A stretch of DNA of 64,000 bases. Origin: Pilaira anomala (lineage: Eukaryota > Mucoromycota > Mucoromycetes > Mucorales > Mucoraceae). The stretch covers positions 186,001 through 250,000 of the forward strand of contig JAIXMQ010000038.1 in NCBI GenBank assembly GCA_025716855.1, written 5' to 3'. A program made the position numbers and the translations under genes. The notes beneath the pieces are model-generated. The model was not told the DNA's origin. It did not search any database and worked only from the letters and a program-made list of their open reading frames with translations. Shown piece after piece: positions 9,877-21,854 of the stretch (position 1 is the first letter of the stretch; the number at the start of each line of letters is the position of its first letter).

Positions 9877-12800
9877 CTAAACCGTTGCAACAGCTGTAAC
9901 AAATTGAGGTAAACTAGGTTGATGAATAAAGACTTCCGAATCCTCTTTCTCATCAGTACGTACAGTTAATTTCCAACGATTCACATCATACACACCAGGT
10001 AACTGAAATATAGCATTTGCATGAATATCCAATTTTTCATCGGGTTTTAAAGTACCCGTAAACACGGTTGATCCGGTCCAATGGAATGGAAATATATTTA
10101 ACGAAGATGATAACTTTCCACCTACTGCTGCTACTGTCGTCGTCGGTTTCGATTTATTATCCGACCATGGTAAGAGTTCCAATGTATATTTACTACTTCG
10201 GTTCCATGAACAATTCTCTAATACAATACATATCGGCACCTTTAACAATCTACATACAAAACATATTCTCAGTATAATACTTTTATAATCAATCTCTCTC
10301 TCTCTTTTTTTTTTTACCCTTGTTGATCAAAATTATGTTCAAGTTTATCTGCAGACGAAACCATTAATTTAATTGGACTTTCATCTTTCAAAGCTCGATT
10401 CCTTGTTAAACTACTGACAAGCAATGCTCTTTCCTTGGCCGTAGCTTCAAACATCGTACGTGTATTGGATTTACCACTTGTATCCATGATTCCTTGGAAA
10501 GGATTTTGTTGAACTCCCAAGTTAACCCCAATAATATAATGATGTCCATGTCGTTTCATTTGAGGTATATCCCAATATAATGTCAAATCTACATCCCCAG
10601 AGTTATATAATGTAAACAATGAGCTGTATCGGTCTTTAGAGATGTTTGGAAATTGACTTTCCAAGTTACTTTGACGCCAATGCATTCGAGAGTTTAACGC
10701 AAATGACTTTAATGGAGATATATCAAACGGAATCTCATTTTCTCTCTGTATACAAATAAAAAATAATTAATTAAATTTCATCAATGATTACCTATATACT
10801 ACTACTACTACTACTACTACTTACAAATGAAAGTTTACTTAAATTCAATTCAACAGGTGGAGGCTTAGCTTTCACTTTAGAATCGGGAGCATTATTCAAC
10901 AAAGCTCCTAAAGCATTCGAAGTCCACGCCTCCGGACAAGAGCTATCAACCTGTTCCGCCTTTCGAATCTTGTAATAAGCAAACGTGGTCTGTCTCGGAG
11001 GAATCACTGTCTTTTCCTTGACATCTTGTGCCGATTCTAAGTTTATACTGAGTGGCGCAATAGACCACATAGGACTCGTAGCTGTCAACTGTGTTAAATC
11101 GAAATTTGCCACTGTCTGCAAATTCTCAATCTCGATACCCAAGATAAATTCATTCACGGCAGTTGTACTGGGTCGTGTGAACGCATTGATCTTTAAAGAA
11201 GGCAAGACTTGTAAGTGAATCGTGTATTGTAACGTACGATGTGCAATCATCTTATTATCTTCATCAGACTGATACGAGAATAAAAACTTGAACGTGTGTT
11301 TACCAATACGATCGCCTCGAAGCCATAATGGAACTAATGTCGTTTCTCCTGGAACCACGACGCCATTTTCGTTACTATGGTCTTCTCCCTTTTTCCCTGG
11401 TAATGGAATAGAAAGTACACTTGCATCAAACAATTGATTATTCATCTCAAGTCGACCACTTGTACTCTTTGAGGTTGAACCTAAATAATAATAATAATAA
11501 TAAAAGGTTGTTAATCATCAAGTATCTCTAAAAGTGTATATATATATATATATATTTCTTACTGTAGATATCTTTATCCATTTCTTCTGGATTTCCAACA
11601 CAAATAAAACTAGGGTGACTCGTCTTTAATCGAAGCGACGTAAGTCCCTTATGACCCTTATTATTAATCTCAAGTACGGTCTGTACAACTTCTCCCGACA
11701 AGATAGTTTCAGGTACATGATGAAATGCCAAGTCAAGTAAAGGCATAGGAGATGTCACCAAGATATCAAGCGATCGATCCGGTGCATGCATCACAGACAT
11801 CATTTCTTCCTTTGTCTTATTTAATCGTTTACCTTGTTTATGGAATGGTCTAAACGTATGAACCAGTTCATTTAAAGTATAGTGTAATCCTGTCACCTGA
11901 ACACTACCTTTGTGACGTGGTAACATCGTCAAATTAATCTAACTCACAACAAATCAGTTAAAAAAAAATCCTATTGTAAATGCATTGCTTTTTTTTTTTA
12001 TTTTATTTTTTACCGTGCGTTTCTCCATTGGTTCTAAAGTAAGTTCGGATATCTTTTGTAATTCAAATTCATTGAAATCAAACATATCTGAAGACTCGGA
12101 ATTACTTTGTTTACACTCTGGCATCACTTGATCCTCATCCACAGTTGTATCTTGTACTTCAGTAGATTTTCTATACTGACATCCCAAAATAATATCACTT
12201 AATGAAATAGCTACCTGTAAAGGATTATATAAATCCACATGCACAATAGCAGGCTCTAAAAGATTAAAATGAAAATGATTAAAAACTCCCTTGATATTTT
12301 TATATTATTATAATTTACCTCCTACTGCACAAACAACTCGATGATCATCTTGCTGTTGAACTGCTAACGCCTTTTTGGAACTAGAGATATACCCATGTTT
12401 AATACACTCTTCCAGCAATTCAATTTCCATCATAGACCATTCCTCTGGATTCGTCGTATTCGACTGTGCATTCGAGAGTGTCACCTGAATATCTCTATCT
12501 TCAATCACCGGTAAACTCAAATGACCTAGAGATTCTTTCAAAGGATCAATTCCTTCCTGCGTCGTATATTGTTTATAAATAAACAAAAATTCCCGAATAT
12601 GCGCCAACTGTTGTTGAGGTGTTTGTTTCGTATCCCCTAAAACGTTCAAGAAATACTTGACCGCATCTTCTAATCTACCTAAATGATACGCTTGACGTCC
12701 TAATGCAAACTGAATATGACTTTTCGCTACAGACCAGGAATTGTTATCCAATACATAAGATGCCATCTTGTATGAACGATACGCATGTAAACGCTTTTTT

Positions 12801-14867
12801 TTTTAAAAGAAAAGTTAATCCCTTTTTTAAATAAATATATTTATCTCTCTTTTTTTCCTTCTTCTTACCTGTGAAGCTTTACCATACCGATGCCCAGCCA
12901 TCACTAAATGAAACCCATACTTTCGCACCATCGGCTTACTCGCTCTTAAAAAGCAATGAGCTGCCTGCTCCAAGAACAACCCAGACCTTAAATCCGAGTC
13001 CTCTCCCGTCATTCTCACAAGTGCAGTCGGGCCATCTTTCCACATCTTACGATCCTTCAATAACTCATAATAAACAATCGTCGTACGTGTAGCATGAAAC
13101 GGCGATCTACATCTTCCAATATACTGTTGTACCGCCAACTCAAAATTTCGATCCACATCCAATTTATTTGTCAACGGTTGATTCATCATCAATAGACATG
13201 TACCCATCATTTCCTGTGTACCTGCATGATACTTGTACGTCTTTTCAGTCGCATAATCACGACGTACTGTATCATAAATCGTATACGCAAATTTATAATC
13301 GTGCAACATGAACGCGTAATCTGCTAATTTACGCATCTGCGCTTCGGGTGCTGCATAAGGGTAAATCGTTAATGTGTTGGATCCAATCGGTACATTTGCT
13401 CCTTGTACTGCAATCGTTTGAACCGATTGAGGTGTGGCGGATCGATTGGTAGATCCAAATAATCGTCGACTCGCTCCGAATAATCGTCCAGTTAATCCTC
13501 GACGTGCTGAGGCTACTTGTTCGTTCCAATGTTGAATGTTACGTTCCATAAAGGGTATCATACTCTTCACAATAAATTCTCGAACCATCGCTTTTACTTC
13601 ATTTACATCTTCCGTTGTCATACATCGACCATATTGAACTACACTGCTTGTTTCTTCTTTACTTGTTGGCTTACTGCTTTCTGTTTCATCTTGCGTTGTA
13701 TTATCGACAGGGACGGATCGAATAGAGGTACCTTGCATCACTGTAGATTGTAAATTACTTAAATTAGATGAAATCGAACTAGATCTTGTATGACTTCCTG
13801 CGTTATTTCCATTACCACCAGTTGGTATATTAGATGATGAATTTGATGTAGATGAAGTTTCTGACCCATACGTTTGTAACTCGGATTCAATTCGATAAGA
13901 TTCAGCTAATCCTTTTTCCCAAATAGATCGAATTTCTTCGGCTGACATATCTTCTATACTATCATCGTCTAATGGATCTCGTGGATTAGAATTCATTTTA
14001 AGCAAATAACAATGTAATCCAACTGTTCGTTTCAATTTTTCAAATACAGCTGTTGATCTAAATTTCAAATTATAAGTACTTCTTATATATATATGTATAA
14101 CAAAAAACTTACTGCTCTAATGTAGTACGGTTAGGATCATGAAGTACAACATAGTATCGAAGGATATTTGTATCAATATAAGGTTTATCAATAGTGAAAG
14201 AAGGTACATTAGGATTATACAATTGCATAATAGTGCTCACTGGGTCTGGGTTAGAAGATGAAATCACTATCATCGTAGCTACTGGATGATCAAATGTTTC
14301 GTGTTCTGTAATTCCTCTTAACGATAACATGGTATCTTTAAATTTAGCATACCAAGGCGTCAATTCATCTAAAGGCGCTATATATATATATAAAAAAAGG
14401 TGTCAAAGGTAAGAATACATAAACGATTTTTATTAAAAAAAACTTACTGCTTAAATATTTTTCTGAAACATCACTTCTACTTTTAATTTCTTCTGTAGGT
14501 TCCTGAAAGTCATTTCCTTTTCGTTTCACTTCATCTTGTATAAACCTCATAAGTGCTTGATGGTTAGGTTCTTCCAATTTGTTCATAGGTTTAAAACGAA
14601 CACTAAAGTTTTCAATAGGAATAGGAACTCCTTGCCAGTCGCGTGGTGTAACTTTTTATTTTGGTTAAAAAAAAAAAACTTTCTTTGTTTTTAACAATAA
14701 AACTTACTTGTTCCGTTAATCATGTCACCAAAAGGTTTTATAAAGTCTGCAAAAGAAGGAATATGATTCACACGACATAACTCTTCTGCATCTTCACTTG
14801 CTGTGATGGCAATCACTGGTCCAACTGACTTTGCTATAAATTCTCGAGCTGGTATTGGTTTTTCCAT
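9877..14867 (-). CDS. TRS85: TRAPP complex large subunit Trs85/TRAPPC8
   Basis: Ten exons: 14867-14708, 14651-14448, 14377-14113, 14057-12869, 12793-12319, 12255-12014, 11938-11563, 11480-10825, 10745-10318, 10249-9877 (1,455 aa; human TRAPPC8 about 1,435). Trs85 is specific to TRAPPIII, the Ypt1/Rab1 exchange factor used in autophagy and early secretion. The N-terminus MEKPIPAREFIAKSVGPVIA and the blocks TPRDWQGVPIP and LHCYLLKMNS are typical, as is the middle block ADYAFMLHDYKFAYTIYDTV followed by AAHCFLRASKP and GHRYGKASQ. The C-terminal half is beta-rich, as expected for the ASPIC/Ig-like part. Residues around 280-360 are a Ser/Asn-rich insert. The donor after exon 8 abuts a (TAG)n tract. 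It lies next to ATG5; both act in autophagosome formation, though adjacency may be chance. Confidence 0.93.
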
Positions 14868-15368
14868 TCTCTCTCTCTCTCTTTCTCTCTCTTTCCCTCT
14901 TTACACAGAAAAAGAAAAATAAAAATAAAAATATGTACAATAATAAACAAGAATTTATTATTTGTGATTAAAAGTACGAACACGTGAGTTATGTAGAATA
15001 AGTTTTTTTTTTTATTGAAGCAAAATAGATACAAAATGCATATTTCTTTTCTTGATTATAATAGAAAAAGAATCTAGTTTTTGTTGTTGGGTTTTTTTGT
15101 AAAGTAAAAAGAATGTGTACTTTTTTTTTTTTTTTTTTTTTTTTATGTTTCAAAATCGTAAGAAAAAAAAAAAGAAAAAAAAAAGAAAAAAAAAAAAGAA
15201 AAAAAGAGCAGGTTGTGTAAAATAAAAACAAAAGGAGGTATACTTGTAAAAAAAAAAGAGGAAAAAGAAAAGGTAATTATAACAAGGAGTGCGTTTGAAA
15301 TAAATGAGGAGAAAAAAAAAAGAAATGATTGTATATGATTTGTAATTTAAAAAAAAAAAAAGCATAAT
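14868..15368. other. Intergenic between TRS85 and the MYND gene
   Basis: About 500 bases of A/T homopolymers with a (CT)n tract at about 14868-14900 ahead of TRS85. Open frames here translate only poly-T/poly-A (Phe/Lys runs). It serves as the TRS85 promoter and the 3' end of the MYND gene. Confidence 0.5.
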
Positions 15369-16762
15369 TTATAGTCCCATTTCCATAAGCATAGGTCGAT
15401 TTTCTGAAGAAGATTCGGCATTATCCGATTCAATCAAGTTATTGTTACTGCTACTTGAATTTGAATTGGTAGCGGTAGTAACATTAGTAGTAGTTGTAGT
15501 GGTTGTCATAGTAACAGAAGGAGTTGTTGTAGTATTAGGTACAGGAGTTGTCATAGTATTCGAAATACCAATCGTATTTTCATTCGCAATAGAAGAATGT
15601 CTTTCAACACACCACCAACGATGTCCATCTGCCCAAGCCTTGGATTGACATGATTTAGAACAATATTTTGCTTTTCTACATCTTCTACATTTAGCAAATT
15701 CACGAGGTTGTGTTTCCCATTTTCCACATGTCATATTAGCACAGCGACGAATACCACCTCTCGTTTCATCTTTTCTACATGCGTTTCTCATTATCACTCC
15801 AGCCCAGTATTGTATAGGACCAGGGTGAAGACGATGACAGAATTTTTCTACTACGCTAAACACATTCTTTGTAAATGATGTATGAAACAAATCACGAATA
15901 TGTGGATATTTAGATAAATAAGCTAATAATTGTAAACATAATAAAACATCTTCTTCACGATGAAAAACGTTTTCGGTTTCCGGACTTTTACCGCCATTGT
16001 CTTGTCGATCTTTATGAATACGTTTATACCGTCTTTGAATTGGATCAATCTTTACATAAGGGAATGTAGATCGACGCAGTAATTTAGTATGAGATGTTGT
16101 ATTATTATCGATTAAAGCAGAAGAATTATCGACTGTAGTTTCTATGAGAAAAAAAAATTTATTAAAAAAAAACAGGTGATACACTGCATAGTCGGAATAC
16201 CAACCTAATAATTCTTTTGATGCTGCTTGTGTAGTTGTTGTTGTTATTGTTGTTGTTATTGATGAAGAAGGAGCGGATGAATCTTTTTTTTTTTTTAATT
16301 ATTATTATTTAATAAATCTTCAATGAATTCAATTAATTATATTTTACCTTTTTTTAATTGTTTTTTACCATTTACAACTTCGAATGATTTTAAAAAGTTG
16401 CCAAGGATAGTTAATACAAATGGAATAATACCAGCATCAACTACCTTAGTTCTAATATGTTCAGTCCCCCTTACACCAACGTTCACAATACTTTGAAAAG
16501 CAAGTGTCCATTTCCAAAGTGTAAGTCTATCAGACCTATTAGAGGTATGAGACAAGATGCGTACAAGTCTTTCTAATCCACCATCTAAACACAAGATTTC
16601 TCTTATACGTGGCGAAGTAGATGTTAAATAAGCAAGATGAGTAAGTGAATTCACAAGTGGTAAAGTAGCTGTACAGTCTAAAGCTCTTCTATCATAAAGT
16701 GCTGAAGTAATACAAACTGCTGCTCTACTTTGAGAAGGAAAACACAAATTAGGCTCCCTCAT
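15369..16762 (-). CDS. MYND zinc-finger protein, Mub1/SamB family
   Basis: Three exons: 16762-16348, 16282-16205, 16141-15369 (421 aa). The start MREPNLCFPSQSRAAVCITS leads into an armadillo-like helical region (LGGLERLVRIL-type repeats, here LDGGLERLVRILSH). Exon 2 is a 78-nt Ser/Thr-rich piece. The MYND finger has C298, C303, C316, C319, C325, C329, H338 and C342 in the canonical spacing (RRCRKAKYCSKSCQSKAW). A low-complexity Thr/Asn/Ser tail follows. In yeast Mub1 works with the E3 Ubr2 to degrade Rpn4; Aspergillus SamB affects hyphal morphogenesis. The stretch YWAGVIMRNACRKDE just before the finger fits this family rather than SMYD or other MYND proteins. Role by homology only. Confidence 0.88.
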
Positions 16763-16965
16763 AATTGATTATTTTTTATGAAGAGGTAAAAAAAAAAAAG
16801 AAAAAAGTTAAAAAGGAAAAAAAAAAAAAAGGAAAATAATAAGTTGCTTTTATAAAACAAGATATTTTTTTACACCAATTAAATGGTTTATACAAGTACG
16901 TCATGACTCCGCTTTCTAAAATATAATTGTTTATAAAAGATTGGTTTTTATTGGTTCAATTGGAT

Positions 16966-17810
16966 TTATATTACACTCTTTTCATTTGGATAATAAGTAC
17001 TTGTGGGCTTATCAATTTCATACATTGGAGGTGCAATTGTAATACTCGTACTATTACTGTAAGCAGGTGGCTGATTTCTACTATTTGCCATAGAGGAAGT
17101 TGAAAAGTGATGTAATAGATTATATCTGTCATCAAATTCGATCGTAATGGCCTATATATATAAATTGTTTAGATTAACGCTTATTATTTAGTCTATGTAT
17201 TGATATATATAAAATAATACTTGCATAAATAGATGAAGGATGAATAGATACTTGTTGCTCAGGAGTTAAATAAGTCAGTCTGAAATTAATACCACGTACA
17301 TTTTCTGTAGCATTCATGCAAGAGCATAAATGGATCATAGCACTTTCAAACTATTAATTGAATTAGTATTTATATTTACAATAATAAATTCTTTTTTTTT
17401 TTATAATATAAAAATCACTTTACTCGACTCATCTGTCTTTTTCTCCAATAAACAAGAATCATACTACAGAATAAAAAGGAGAAAGGAAGCACGAGAACTA
17501 AACCGATTTGATGTGTATAATGTATGGAAATTATAACTGCAACCAATATCATTGATGATAAACAAAACAAGTAGTAATTTAATGATCCTGATCCCATTGG
17601 ATTAGGTGGTGGATAATGCCAAGCTGCTGTATTAAATGTATTGATTGTCGCTGTAAATTCATGAGGACTCATCTAATTTTTTTTATTTTTTATTTAATTC
17701 TTTTTGTTTTTTCATCTTTTTATATTACTTTAACTTACAAATCCCTCCAAATCAAGTGTATATTGATCTGCGAATCGATTCCCACTATAAACACAATGTA
17801 AAGATTTCAT
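16966..17810 (-). CDS. Two-TM membrane protein of unknown function
   Basis: Four exons: 17810-17739, 17672-17424, 17350-17225, 17151-16966 (210 aa, all phase 0). It has a short polar N-terminus (MKSLHCVYSGNRFADQYTLD), two hydrophobic segments separated by about seven residues (YLFCLSSMILVAVIISI and IGLVLVLPFSFLFCSMILVY), then a soluble part with INFRLTYLTPEQ and FDDRYNLLHHF, and a Pro/Ser/Tyr-rich tail. The hairpin plan is reminiscent of Nem1-Spo7 regulators (CNEP1R1), but I see no diagnostic motif and do not assign it. Intron 3 has to use a GC donor (GCAAGTATT at 17224) to keep the frame; the GT one base pair step away gives an immediate stop. The last exon was needed to find the true C-terminus. 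Confidence 0.7.
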
Positions 17811-18809
17811 TTTATATATATATATTTATGTTTATGTAAAAAGAAAGTAGAAAAAAAAAAAAGAAGAGAAAAATATAAAAAGCAGGAAACAACGAATTTA
17901 TATAAAAGATATACTAAGAAAAGAAAGAAAGAAAAAAAAAAGCCTCCTTTTTTATTCTCTAGTAATTTATATATGTATATTTATATCTTGTGTCTCTAGT
18001 ATATTATTATTTTCAAAAGGGGTCCCTAGGAGAAAGAGACACAACTTACAAAAGAATATCCCTGACTTGATGATCTACGTTTTTCTATGAAAAAATCTGT
18101 TTGTCATGTAAAACAAATCACTTGAGACTCCGTCTACATGTTGTATATACATTTATAGTCATTCGTATATAAGTGATAAAAGAAAGTTCTTTCCTTTTAG
18201 TTATAGATGTACGCAGTAAAAAAAAAAAAAAAAAGTATCCTTTAATTTATCAACTTGATTAGATCACGCTTTCAAGTTTGAAGGAGAGAACTTGTCAATG
18301 ATTCTTGTTTTTTATATCTTCATTGATCCAATCATTTTAGCATATCTTGTCCAACCAAGCTAAAAATATGTCAATTAATAAAAAAAGCTTACAATATAGA
18401 GCCCATTATTCATTTATTCACAACATGACTTTATCTTGTCACGTATAATTAAAGGTTTTAAATTCACTTCTTTATATTTTTAGCTATATGATTTTCGCAT
18501 TAATAAACAATGAATAAACTTGATCTGTTGTGGCTTTCTCTCTCTCTCTCTCTCTCTCCTTTTATCAATCATGTTATTTACCGCCGCGCCATTATTTTTA
18601 TTTTCTCTCCCTGAAGGTTTTTTTTTTAGTGCTACTTGTTTTGACGCCTTGTGTAATGACGCTATAATTTAATTATTTACGTTAACGATTTCAAATAGTT
18701 CCAACTACTTGTAAATAAAATCGTGTTGTATTTGTTAGATTCTTATTGAATAAACTCATGTATAAATCAAGATAGTTAATAAAATATAATATGTTATGGA
18801 TAGGCATAT
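17811..18809. other. Intergenic, nothing coding seen
   Basis: About 1 kb of AT-rich sequence with poly-A near 18219-18235 and a (CT)n tract at about 18537-18558. No exon with plausible splice sites and no RNA gene was recognised. Confidence 0.4.
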
Positions 18810-19470
18810 CATATTGTCTTTATGTTAAAAAGCTTTGCTCCAAGTTTTTCTTCCGGTCCCACCTCAACTTTTCTCCTTCTTCATGTTCAGCATCTAAGGT
18901 CGACAAAGTTGATACTTGTGTTTCCAAGGCAGCCAATAGATAAGCAAACAGTATTGAAAATGCTAAGCCATTTATTCATTTCACTGTATTGTGTTGGTAT
19001 TGTTGCCGTTGAAACTTTTTGCTGAACGTATTTTTTCCTTGACCATTATTAAAAAACATCTCTGATAAAATGATTTTAGATTTAATGGATTGAATACCAT
19101 AAATCCTCACTTCTTGAAAGGTTTCAAAGCTTGTATTTAAGTCCGTGTTGGCGACAGATTTAAGCATATTATGAACTTGCTTAACACCATCGTACACGGT
19201 CTTTGGAATACTTTCCTTGGTTTGACCGGAGGAACCTTCTATTACTACTCTTTCCATTCCAGGCACAATCGTATCCAAGGCCATCAGCAAACTATGGCTA
19301 GCCTGTTTGGCAGGATACCAAGTCAATTTCTGTCAGAGCATGAGGCTTAACCTCGTATTCGCACCAGTCAAATGATAACAAACTAGTTTTGGTTTGCAAA
19401 GGACTGAAAAACTAGAACCACTCGGCGTACTCACCACGTTATTTTGTAATTTGTCCTAGAAATAGCTTTC
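18810..19470 (-). pseudogene. Decayed copy B of the repeated gene
   Basis: Read on the minus strand, it aligns with copy A from GTGGTGAGTACGCCGAG onward. One frame gives FDWCEYEVKPHALTEIDLVS followed by in-frame TAG codons. Another gives LDTIVPGMERVVIEGSSGQT, then KTVYDGVKQVHNMLKSVANT and QEVRIYGIQSIKSKIILSEM, so the copy is more complete than A at its 3' side. It then degrades around 19020-18830. Two nonsense codons and a frameshift at GGCCTTGG differ from the lesions in copy A, so the two copies decayed separately. Function of the ancestor is not known to me. Confidence 0.6.
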
Positions 19471-21181
19471 TTTCTATCGATCAACGATACCAATAGATAC
19501 AACAATACAACGATCTCATATAGCGGGTTGGAGAGATTTTAAACATGGGTATTCTTGAAAAGTCTTCAAACATATATGGGTAATTGGTCACACAACTATT
19601 TTTACATTATAGCGTTTCTTTACAGGTAAAACAGGGGGGGGGGGGGAGAGGAAAAAGTTGTTGCAGTAATTTCTCCTGTTCAATTTTTTCTTAAGCTACA
19701 CCAGCTATCTAAAATATATTTAAAGATGCCAATTAAAATAAGTCACTCAACTAATAAAATAAAGCTTACCTCTCAAGCAATGATTTCGCTAGCAGAAAGA
19801 ATATACGTTTTTTTGATTTTATAAAAACAAGTTGTTAGTTTATAATTACTTCTAAAAAACTTGCTTGCACACAGCCACAAAAAAAAAAGACTGTATCGTA
19901 CATCATATACAAGGTCCAATATTAGTATTCTGTCTTGTACGGATAGAGTTTGTAATAGTACGAGAGTCATAGAAGGATACGAAGAATTTTTTGTTTGGAA
20001 AGTAAGCATATAAAGATAAAAGCAGCTAAAGGAAAGGAAAACAAAATATTTATTTATATTAGTAGATTCAAGAAACTTTCAAGAATAAAATGATGACCAC
20101 ATGATATACATTATCAAGAAAAAATATTAACGATACCAGATGTAATATTGCATTTGATAAATACAGCCACTTGATTCTTTTATATTGCAAAATATCTTTT
20201 TGGAGGAATTGTATAATTATCAATCCTTAAAAGTCATCTTGAATAAAACGACATTTTACTTTTACTTCTGGTTTTTTTACTATTTTTTTTTTATAACTTT
20301 TTTTTCCCTTCATATTACTACATTCATGCAAAAAAATATCCTTTGGTCACTGATTATTCTTTTGGTCTGATAAATATATCTAAGTCCGATATTTAGATGT
20401 TTGATATCCAACAAATCCTAAAAGTATAAGAACAATATGCCTATTGTGACAATCGTCCCTCAATCAGTTATTAACTCGTTACTGCGAGTAAAAAACAAAT
20501 ATGTATATACTAACGCGTGACTGGAATATAAGTTCGGATACTGAGGATTATCGTTCTATTCCTTATACAAGGTAGCGAATCTTACGTAAAGAGTATTCTC
20601 AATAAATATCTCTTAATTATTTATTTATTAACAGAGTTTTTTTTTTTTTTTTACCAGTAATCGTACTTGAAGAGTCAACTGTACAGTTATGAATTTAAAT
20701 ATAGGATATTTCCTTTGGTTCAAGATATTGATAATAATCCGTATACAATGTTAAGCATGTGAATTATTATGAAGATATGATATCTTATTACTACAACGTT
20801 TAGTTTATTTTCTTGATTTAAAAAGTAGATCAGGGAATACGACATGATACATATGTGACTTGATTTAACTTGATCTACCAACTAATGCTCCTTTATAGTC
20901 ACTTATACATTTTGCTTGCATTTTAATTTCGTCTAAAAAAGAAAAAGAAAAAAAAAACTTAAATCTAAAAAAGTTCAATACTCATCTCTTTCTCTCTCTC
21001 TCTTCCTTTTTTTTTTCTTTTTTATTTCCCTTAAATCTTCTTGGTATACCTACGAATTTTATTTGAGATTTTTTTGGCTTCTTTCAGTACTTTTTTATTT
21101 ATTTATGCAAAATTAAAAAGTACAAAAAAGTTTATAAACACTGAAAAAAAAAAAAATCCAAACAGCAGAAAATATATTCTT
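19471..21181. other. Gene-poor intergenic region
   Basis: About 1.7 kb. It includes a 13-base G run near 19633 and long AT-rich stretches. The open frames at 19773-20009 and 20185-20370 have no exon-like neighbours and are Phe/Lys-rich, so they are left out. The last 200 bases, with a CT tract near 20988-21004, precede the antiporter gene. Confidence 0.4.
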
Positions 21182-21817
21182 ATGCCCATTCATGTCATTC
21201 CGGGTGAAATATCTACATTTACTGTAGCAATTGCTATCTTGAGTGGATTTATTCTCTTTTTTGGATATATTTCCATGTTCCTGAAAGAAAGATTATTTCT
21301 CTCCGAAGCATGTAAGTTGTTTTTCTGATTTCCATAAAAAAAAACAATCTGTAATCCTTCTTTTAAATTAGTGGTTGCTGTCGTAGTCGGAATTATTGCT
21401 GGTCCCTTAGTTACAAATGGATTTAACCCGTATAGTTGGGATCATCACGATGAAATTACCAAACAACTTACTCGTTGCATCATTGCTATTCAGGTACAAA
21501 CTACCTCCAAAAAAAAAAAAAATATATTATAATTTTTTTCCCTAATTTTTTTTTTTGCTCCTTTACTATTAAAATTATAGGTAATGGCTGTCGGAATCGA
21601 TTTACCAAAGTAAAGTTTTTATTATATTATTACTATTTATATATATATAGTACTGACTTATTATTTTTAGACATTATATGAAAAAAGAATGGAAAACAAT
21701 GACAATGTTATTAATACCTGTCATGATATTTATGTGGTTAATCAGCGGGTTATTTATTTGGGGTTTAGTACCTCCCATTAATTATGTAAGTTTAATTTAA
21801 TGTTTGTCGATTTTTGC

Positions 21818-21854
<37 letters not shown>

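Noticed and set aside
14989..15365. Minus-strand open frames made of Phe/Lys
   Set aside because: They translate A/T homopolymers in the TRS85 5' region and have no protein-like composition.
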